Origin: JBASEY01 sp049652745
Lineage (GTDB): Bacteria > CSSED10-310
Direction of reading: 5' to 3'
DNA: 64,000 nucleotides
Assembly: GCA_049652745.1 (NCBI GenBank)
Contig: JBASEY010000023.1
Coordinates: 186,001-250,000, forward strand
Notes under the pieces: model-generated
What the model was told of the DNA's origin: nothing
Seen by the model: only the letters and a program-made list of their open reading frames with translations
Database searches by the model: none
Translations under genes and position numbers: made by a program
In this document: positions 57,960 to 64,000 of the stretch, one piece after another
Numbering within the stretch: position 1 is the stretch's first letter
Layout of the letters: every line of letters begins with the position of its first letter

Positions 57960-60900
57960 TTTGCTCCTCCCGTTGATCCCACTTGATGACGCAAGTCCGA
58001 CAATCGTTTCCGCTGCTCATCCGTGTCTGCAAGTGCGCTAATCTTATCGAGCAGATTCTGCGCCTGAACCGTTCTACCCATTTCATGCATAAGCAATACC
58101 GCTCGTAATTGAGCTTCAAAAACCGTTTTCCGCTGATCCAGATACACATAACTTATCTTAAGGTAACCCTTTAAAGCCTCTTCTTTATCGCCTTGATTTT
58201 CAATTATTTTACAAAGCAAATAGTTTGATTCAGCTATGATTTCTCTTTGAGTGGAGCCCATAGCCCGCTCAACATTGATACGTGCCTCTTCCAAATCGCC
58301 GGAACTCAACAGCGCCCGGCCAAGTTCCAAATACCCTGCATAAACATCCGGCGATTCACCTAGCTCCTCGATATATTGTCTCCACATCCTTTCCGCTTCA
58401 TCCCATCTTTTCAATTCGAAACAGAGCGAAGCGGCTCTGCTGATGACTTCCAGCCGTCTGGGATGAAACGTAAATTTCTGCATAATTATTCTGTATAATT
58501 CCAATGCTTTTAAATGTTTATTTTGTTTTTCGGCAATTTCGGCAATTTCAATCATGGCATCTGCTGCATAGCGCCCCGTTGGTGAAAATTCAACCAGCCC
58601 CTGGAACTCTTGTTCAGCTTCATTAATTTTTCCAGATCGTTTCAGAGTTTGCCCAAGACGAAAGCGAACGAGTTCGACATCTATATGTTTTCGATAGTGG
58701 TTTTTTAACTCCATTAAAACATCTGTCGCTTCTTCGAATCGGCTTTGCTCAATCAGTATCGAGGCAGCTCCATTGAGTGCGAGAGCGCTCTGGCGGGTTC
58801 CAGGATGAGTTTGGGACAGTGAAAAGCACTCTTTCAGATACTGATCCAGCCGGTTCTGTCGGAAAAAAATCAGTCCTATTGAGTATTGGGCAAGATTTGC
58901 GAAATCTGAGTCGGGGAATTCACGAATAATCCGTCGATATAATTCTTCAGCTTCGTCATCCTTTTGCAAATTATAGAGATTGTCTGCCTGTCTGATAAGA
59001 GCTGCAGGCGCTCCAGCCCCATGAATATCTTCAAGGTACGCTTGTCGAAATTCTTCTATCGCTTCGGCATATTTTTCTTGATTCTGCAAAAAATCACCCA
59101 TTATCATCCGGACACGTTGACGATGCGCAGCATCGGGCGCAAATCTCAACGTTTCCCGCATTTCTATCATCCCTTCCTCGTGTTTGCCTCGAATCCAGTC
59201 GGCACGGGCATTTAAAAGGCGTGCTTCAAATGCTTCCGGATGAAGCGGATATTCATTGATCAATTCCTTGAACACCAATTTAGACTGTTCGTAGCCGCCG
59301 CTATTGAACAGACATTCAGCTCGACGCAGCAAAGCTTCAGGGTGGAAAGCCGATTCCGGAAAATCACGAACCAATCGATAAAACCAGTCGGCTGCGTTTT
59401 CCCAATTGTGCTGAGCATAGTAATTCCAAGCTATCCCGCGTAAAATTTCATCCCCATAAGACGTCATTTCTTCTTTTTGCAGTAAGCTCTGAAACAATTC
59501 GATGGATTCGTTATAGCGATTCATACGAAAAAGAATTTCAGCATAATAAAGCGAATACAATCCTCTTCCCAGCAATTTTTCCGGTTCTGAAAAAGCCCCC
59601 TGCATTCGTTGCAGCGCTATCTCAAAACGGTCAAGTTTCATCCATGCAATCCCGGCATTAGCCAGGGCAGGAACTTTCCATAGCGTTGAATCGCTGGAAG
59701 CAAGCGAATCAAATTTTTCGGCCGCTACAGAGTAGTTTTTGTTTCTCATATAAGAAACCGCTTCAAAATAAAGCATTTCAGCGCGATTGGAATCGATAGT
59801 CCCGCTAAACGTATCTTTTTCAGGAAACGCCGAAGCTGCTTTTAAAAACCCTCTGGCCGATGCTTCAAATCGTTTACCTGCATAGTCAATCCAGGCTTCA
59901 GCTTCAATTTTTTCGGGTGAATCTATTCGATAAGACAAAGCGGCTTTTTGAAAAAAAGCGGTTGCTCGGTCGGTGTCATTTAAAAATATAGCCAGTTTGC
60001 CGGCATGAAACCCTCCATTACCTGCCAATGGATGCTCAGGATAATTTTCAATGAGTGCTGAAAAATCTTCAAGAGATTCAATATATTGGTGTTGTTCAAG
60101 ATACGAAAACGCTCGACCGTAATACGCCTCGGCACGTTTATCGCCATTTGGATAGTTACTCAAATAAAAACTATAATTATTTATTGCAGCATCAAATCGG
60201 TGAAGAAAATAATTGTTTTCCGCTGTCCAAAACAGCACGTCATCCATTTTATCGAAAAGGGGATAGCCGACTATGATAGCTTCAAGGTCGCGGAGAGCTT
60301 CTTTGTAATTTTGTTGTTTGTTATATACGGCGGACTGAAAATAGCGTATATAAGGAGCCAACGGGCTGGCTGGAAACCTTTGTGAGAGTGACTCTATCAC
60401 TTTCAACGCTTTTTCGAGTTCATTGTTTTCGAAGTAAAGCCATCCCAGACTGTACAGGGCGAATTCACAATAGGAATTTTCCGGATAGTCTTCAATTAAT
60501 TGAGTGTATGATTCAATTGCAGCAGTAACATTTTGAAGATAATGCTGGCTTCGAGCAGTAAAAAACAAAGCAGCAGGTTTTTCGGCGAGGTTTTCCCTAT
60601 GATTCACGATGGGAGCGAGGTTATCGATGACATCCTGCCATAACATCGCTTCCCAAGCTCGAGCGGCTTTGGCCATGCAGCGCCCGGTTCCTCGACCTAA
60701 ACGCAAAAAGGGCGCAAGGCATCCGTGCTGCGCTTCCATGAAAGGCTCGCCCGGGGCTGGAAGGAAGTGGGGGGCATCGATGTCCATCCGGTGAAGCGTT
60801 TCAGTGATCAAAGTGACGGCGCTTTGTGTCTCCAGGATTGAGAACATGTCTTTGTGCGCACCGGTCAAAGCGGGAACAGAGGCCTCTATGACGACTTCTT

Positions 60901-61006
60901 CGATATCAAGCCGAGGTTTACCTGAAGCTTTCAAGTCCAGTGTCGTCAGTAAAATCAAAGTAATTGAAATCAGACACCACAACTGTTGAAATAATTTCTT
61001 TTTCAA
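57956..61006 (-). CDS. Large periplasmic TPR-repeat protein of the TonB operon
   Basis: 1016 aa. A signal peptide (MKKKLFQQLWCLISITLILLTTLDLKAS read in pieces: CLISITLILLTTLDLKA) is followed by some 20 or more TPR/Sel1-like repeats in the YbgF/BamD style, each with the pattern AxxxYxxxIxxxPxSxxAxxA (YTQLIEDYPENSYCEFALYS, FSALIENYPEHPLAGNGGF, YRRIIREFPDSDFANLAQYS). The start is a TTG at 61006 that overlaps the previous TGA stop (TTGA); the Lys-rich signal follows at once and no better start exists. It probably acts as a periplasmic scaffold linked to the ExbBD-TonB motor. Confidence 0.85.
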   Translation of the reverse strand: MKKKLFQQLWCLISITLILLTTLDLKASGKPRLDIEEVVIEASVPALTGAHKDMFSILETQSAVTLITETLHRMDIDAPHFLPAPGEPFMEAQHGCLAPFLRLGRGTGRCMAKAARAWEAMLWQDVIDNLAPIVNHRENLAEKPAALFFTARSQHYLQNVTAAIESYTQLIEDYPENSYCEFALYSLGWLYFENNELEKALKVIESLSQRFPASPLAPYIRYFQSAVYNKQQNYKEALRDLEAIIVGYPLFDKMDDVLFWTAENNYFLHRFDAAINNYSFYLSNYPNGDKRAEAYYGRAFSYLEQHQYIESLEDFSALIENYPEHPLAGNGGFHAGKLAIFLNDTDRATAFFQKAALSYRIDSPEKIEAEAWIDYAGKRFEASARGFLKAASAFPEKDTFSGTIDSNRAEMLYFEAVSYMRNKNYSVAAEKFDSLASSDSTLWKVPALANAGIAWMKLDRFEIALQRMQGAFSEPEKLLGRGLYSLYYAEILFRMNRYNESIELFQSLLQKEEMTSYGDEILRGIAWNYYAQHNWENAADWFYRLVRDFPESAFHPEALLRRAECLFNSGGYEQSKLVFKELINEYPLHPEAFEARLLNARADWIRGKHEEGMIEMRETLRFAPDAAHRQRVRMIMGDFLQNQEKYAEAIEEFRQAYLEDIHGAGAPAALIRQADNLYNLQKDDEAEELYRRIIREFPDSDFANLAQYSIGLIFFRQNRLDQYLKECFSLSQTHPGTRQSALALNGAASILIEQSRFEEATDVLMELKNHYRKHIDVELVRFRLGQTLKRSGKINEAEQEFQGLVEFSPTGRYAADAMIEIAEIAEKQNKHLKALELYRIIMQKFTFHPRRLEVISRAASLCFELKRWDEAERMWRQYIEELGESPDVYAGYLELGRALLSSGDLEEARINVERAMGSTQREIIAESNYLLCKIIENQGDKEEALKGYLKISYVYLDQRKTVFEAQLRAVLLMHEMGRTVQAQNLLDKISALADTDEQRKRLSDLRHQVGSTGGAK

Positions 61007-62826
61007 TGTTCTACTTCATCCGTTCCGTTGAGAAAATCCTTTAGTTGTCGAATACTGATTTTGACACTTTCGACGGTTTCGGTATCGGCTAAATGATCGA
61101 GAGCGAACCCCATGGACAATAACGCTTCCTCTATTTTTCCTTGATTCGCTTCCGCTAAACCTCTCAAGTAATACATTTCCCCCTTGTATTCTGTTTCCTC
61201 AAAAATCGATAGATAGTCTTGTACTGCCGTTTCCGCCTGTTTCCAGTCCTGCGCATATATGCAACTCAGAGCTATGCGCCGCATGCTTTGTTCCCTTTGA
61301 ACACTGTTTGCATCAGGGTGCAGCTCTAAAAAGCGTTTATATATATCACTAGCAAACACCCATTGTTCCATTTGAAAATAGGCGTTCCCGAGTCTGAACA
61401 GCGAGGTGGCTCTGATTTTGTCGCTGCTCTCGGGCGCTACGATCAGATGCTGAAACAGCGAAGCTGCTTGTTGATACATGCCTGATTGATCGAACAGCTC
61501 CGCTTGTTGCATGATTGCTTCCACATCCTGAGAAAAGATATCGCCGGTGATGTTCAAACGCAAAATCTCATCAGCACCGATTTTAGAATCTCCTGAAGCC
61601 GCTAGTAGCCTGGCCATCAGAAGGCGGGTATTGGTATCCGGGATCATGTTTTCATTCTGAATAAAAAAGCGAAGCATCCAATACAAAGCTGCCTCGCTAT
61701 CATTTTCCATCAAATATAATTGAGCGATCTGCAAGCCATAACGAGCTGCATCCCATTTTCTACTGGTTACCAAAAGTTCTGTCATTCCATCTGGAGCGGA
61801 TGATATGTCGCTGATTCGCAAAAATTCGGTTAACACATTGTCAACAAACGTTGATTCCGGGTTGTTGCGACAGAAATCGATCATAGGAAGCCACCATGTC
61901 CGCGTGGTTTGTAAAGCTATATCGAGTTCACATTCAGCGATTTTCCATTGAACCCACTCCCTGCCATATGAATCCGTCAGATTATCTTCAGCGATCGCTT
62001 TCAAATGATGTCGAGCGCATGAATAATCTTTGCTATCGAGCGCATATGAAATTTTTATAAGATGTGCATCCCGATTGTATCCTGTTTTCAAGCGTTTAGT
62101 TGCCCATGCATCGGCCATTTTCAGGTTTTTCAAACTCAGATATATCCTTGCCAGGGTAAGAGCTGCGTCGTCTTTGAGTGAACCGGTATCAGCCTGATAA
62201 ACCATTTCTAAATCAGCTTTAGCCTCGTTCCACAAGTTTTTACGAAAATATGACTGTGCTCGGTAGAAGATTATTTGGATTAATTTTTCACCGTCCAAAC
62301 CGATGTCATGCTCGATAATATCCGTCACTTTTTGAATCACGGCCTCATATTGTTGTGATCGAAACAAGCACAGAACGAGCCAGTAATAGGATTGTTCCGT
62401 GATTCGGCCTCCTTGGTTTTCATCGATTATGGCCTGAAAGCCATCGATCGCTTTTAAATAATCCGACTGGGACCACGCAATCGAAGCAGCCTGATAGTAG
62501 CCTTGAAGGCGGATTTCAGGGTCATCGGAGATGGTGGCTTTAGTGAAATAGTCTTGCGCCTTTTTCAGATTTCGGTTGTGTTTTTCAATAAAGCCCAGAA
62601 TCAGAAACACCTCACCTCGAGCTCTGTGATTACCCGCTTTTTCCAGAAAGCTTGTCGCTTCGGGGTACACCAAATCGTAAAGACCATCTTGAAAAGCGCC
62701 TCGAATCAGCCGTAATTGGTCATCCAACCCTACTGACCCGACACTTGAAACCACACAAAACAGAGTGATAAAAGCAAGCGCTCCAGTAAAAAGACGATTT
62801 ATTATCAACGAAGAATGCGTCTTCAT
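61003..62826 (-). CDS. Periplasmic TPR-repeat protein, first gene of the TonB operon
   Basis: 607 aa with a signal peptide (LFTGALAFITLFCVVSSVGS). About 12 TPR-like units follow, for example YLKAIDGFQAIIDENQGG, WNEAKADLEMVYQADT, YQQAASLFQHLIVAPES and WVFASDIYKRFLELHPD. No catalytic domain seen. It overlaps the 1016-aa TPR gene by four bases and leads the operon TPR-TPR-ExbB-ExbD-TonB. Similar gene orders accompany outer-membrane import or gliding motors; the cargo here is unknown. Confidence 0.85.
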   Translation of the reverse strand: MKTHSSLIINRLFTGALAFITLFCVVSSVGSVGLDDQLRLIRGAFQDGLYDLVYPEATSFLEKAGNHRARGEVFLILGFIEKHNRNLKKAQDYFTKATISDDPEIRLQGYYQAASIAWSQSDYLKAIDGFQAIIDENQGGRITEQSYYWLVLCLFRSQQYEAVIQKVTDIIEHDIGLDGEKLIQIIFYRAQSYFRKNLWNEAKADLEMVYQADTGSLKDDAALTLARIYLSLKNLKMADAWATKRLKTGYNRDAHLIKISYALDSKDYSCARHHLKAIAEDNLTDSYGREWVQWKIAECELDIALQTTRTWWLPMIDFCRNNPESTFVDNVLTEFLRISDISSAPDGMTELLVTSRKWDAARYGLQIAQLYLMENDSEAALYWMLRFFIQNENMIPDTNTRLLMARLLAASGDSKIGADEILRLNITGDIFSQDVEAIMQQAELFDQSGMYQQAASLFQHLIVAPESSDKIRATSLFRLGNAYFQMEQWVFASDIYKRFLELHPDANSVQREQSMRRIALSCIYAQDWKQAETAVQDYLSIFEETEYKGEMYYLRGLAEANQGKIEEALLSMGFALDHLADTETVESVKISIRQLKDFLNGTDEVEH

Positions 62827-63013
62827 AGAACATCTATTTTAAAAGAAAGAAAACCAAATGTCATTGTCTTTTACAAAGGCTTTTATGCACATAAAAATCA
62901 TTGGGTCGATGATATGAAAAAAGCGCTTTTTGTGATAAGCTGATGCACGATTACGGAGATTATTCCGGCAAATCGGTTGCTTATAAACGTTAATTATAAC
63001 CAGGAGATATATT

Positions 63014-63823
63014 ATGCTTAAACCTCCGATAGCTTTAATAACGGATTTTGGTCCCGGAAGTTACCACGTTGGCGCCATGAAAGGGGTGATAAACAGCATT
63101 CACCCGGATGCAGTGGTCATCGATGTCACCCATGATATTGCACCTTTTAACATTATAGAAGCCATGTATGTTCTGGATTCGGTTTTCTCATATTTTCCAG
63201 CACCGACAATCTTCCTTGTGGTTGTGGACCCAGGGGTTGGATCCAGCAGGAGGCCTTTACTGGCAACGGGCGAAAAGGCATATTATATCTGTCCGGACAA
63301 TGGTATTCTCAGTAGAGTGTTGAAATCAGATTCGATATCGAGGGTCATCCATATTGAAGAAGAGCATTATATGTTGCCGGATCGAAGTCATACTTTTGAA
63401 GGTCGTGATGTTTTTGCGCCATGTGCTGCATGGCTGTCTAAAACCTTCAATGCAGATAATTTCGGTGACCCTATAGATGACTATCTGGTTATGGAACCCC
63501 CAAAAGTCCGGATCACTGCAGACAGAACTTTCGAAGCCACGGTTTTGTTCACTGATAGATTTGGCAATCTTGTCACAAATTTCGAAAAAGATTTTCTGGT
63601 TCATGCACGAGAAAAATATCCAGGCAATAGTGTCAAGTTGATGCTGGGAAGTCACACTATTCCTACTTTGAGCAATTGTTATTCCGATGTTCAAAATCCT
63701 GGTGATCTGGTTGCTTATTTCGGTGGAATGAATCTTTTGGAAATCGGAATGCGGGAATCCAATGCCAGGGAAAATTTGAATGTTAAACCCGGTGATACGG
63801 TGACAATAAATCTTGGAGAATAA
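63014..63823 (+). CDS. SAM hydroxide adenosyltransferase (DUF62 family)
   Basis: 269 aa. Hydrolyses S-adenosylmethionine to adenosine and methionine, as shown for DUF62/SAM hydrolase members related to fluorinase. ITDFGPGSYHVGAMKGVI opens the domain; VVVDPGVGSSRRPL supplies the conserved Asp and Arg, and FEGRDVFAPCAAWL the remaining conserved block. The C-terminal beta-barrel has DRFGNLVTNF and YFGGMNLLEIGMRESNA. AGGAG stands before the ATG. A halogenase function is unlikely without the fluorinase loop. It is transcribed away from the TPR-TonB operon. Confidence 0.92.
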   Translation: MLKPPIALITDFGPGSYHVGAMKGVINSIHPDAVVIDVTHDIAPFNIIEAMYVLDSVFSYFPAPTIFLVVVDPGVGSSRRPLLATGEKAYYICPDNGILSRVLKSDSISRVIHIEEEHYMLPDRSHTFEGRDVFAPCAAWLSKTFNADNFGDPIDDYLVMEPPKVRITADRTFEATVLFTDRFGNLVTNFEKDFLVHAREKYPGNSVKLMLGSHTIPTLSNCYSDVQNPGDLVAYFGGMNLLEIGMRESNARENLNVKPGDTVTINLGE

Positions 63824-63826
63824 ACA

Positions 63827-64000
63827 ATGAGTCGAAATAGTTATCGAATGATGGCGTTGGTTTTGATCTTGGCGGTTTTGGGGAGTGGTTGTGCCAACAG
63901 AAAAAAACTGACGCGCCGCGAAGAGGCTGATTTATATTATGAGGCGGGATTGGGTTATATCAACCAGGGTAATCCTCAAAAAGCTATTGAGCAATTGAAG
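63827..64000 (+). CDS. TPR lipoprotein, PilF/PilW-like (3' end outside window)
   Basis: Only the first 58 codons are present. A signal peptide with a lipobox-like VLGSGC (Cys22) is followed by NRKKLTRREEADLYYEAG and then the first TPR helix pair (GYINQGNPQKAIEQLK). The arrangement of lipobox, short charged linker and TPR starting at about residue 38 matches PilF/PilW, the pilotin of type IV pilus secretins, though other TPR lipoproteins look the same. The start is ATG 63827, three bases after the SAM-hydrolase stop, with GGAG 10 bases upstream. Confidence 0.7.
   Translation, partial: MSRNSYRMMALVLILAVLGSGCANRKKLTRREEADLYYEAGLGYINQGNPQKAIEQLK

Overview
The window comes from the chromosome of a Gram-negative (diderm) bacterium. 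Supporting evidence is a TonB-ExbB-ExbD set, a CsgG-family outer-membrane-type protein, a predicted outer-membrane barrel, O-antigen-ligase-like and glycosyltransferase-like membrane proteins, and a Spy/CpxP-like periplasmic protein. Base composition looks moderate (low-to-mid forties percent GC by eye), slightly richer around 37-47 kb. Many TPR and HEAT repeat proteins, NatA/NatB-type transporters, pyruvate phosphate dikinase and divergent division proteins suggest a deep-branching, probably uncultured lineage. I cannot name the phylum from sequence alone. I saw no rRNA, tRNA, CRISPR array, transposase or phage gene.

Layout. 1-2.85 kb (minus): a NatA/NatB-like ABC exporter with two permeases. 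3-10.4 kb (plus): a surface-sugar block with a MurU-like nucleotidyltransferase, an AmgK-like sugar kinase, and two large polytopic membrane proteins fused to TPR domains. 10.7-18.4 kb (plus): a winged-helix-like protein, pyruvate phosphate dikinase, a response regulator, two HEAT-repeat proteins and a family-4 uracil-DNA glycosylase. 18.4-25 kb (plus): def-fmt-PASTA-rpe-purH-purD-purE, behind a recognisable promoter. 25-35.6 kb (mostly minus): an ECF sigma/anti-sigma/Spy-like stress module, a spore-photoproduct-lyase-like radical SAM protein overlapping a ParB-fold-like gene, an outer-membrane protein with a TlpA thioredoxin, a helicase-accessory-domain protein, an SGNH hydrolase, a small zinc-ribbon protein and an RmlD-like reductase. 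36-47.5 kb: XdhC, a CsgG-like lipoprotein-family protein, glycogen phosphorylase, a secreted eukaryote-type cyclophilin, a secreted metalloprotease with a Thr-Pro stalk, a CCA-adding-type enzyme, a 29-codon hydrophobic ORF with its own promoter, and uvrA.

47.7-53.3 kb (minus) is the most interesting part. It is a compact division operon in the order FtsZ-like, FtsL-like, FtsI, FtsW, FtsA. The FtsZ-like protein can be followed along most of the FtsZ fold and ends in a peptide resembling the FtsA-binding tail. Its GTP-binding loops are unrecognisable: the tubulin signature GGGTGTG is replaced by LGESLSAG. The FtsA-like partner has an altered phosphate-2 loop. The cluster is transcribed divergently from an XRE-family regulator, and the AT-rich space between them carries four GTTAAT motifs.

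53.6-64 kb: the XRE regulator, ssb, a cytoplasmic TPR protein, a TonB-ExbD-ExbB module co-transcribed with two large periplasmic TPR proteins, a SAM hydroxide adenosyltransferase and the start of a TPR lipoprotein that runs off the right edge.

All functional calls rest on reading motifs by eye; no database search was run. Start codons were often moved inward where a ribosome-binding site or a 4-base stop/start overlap decided the matter.
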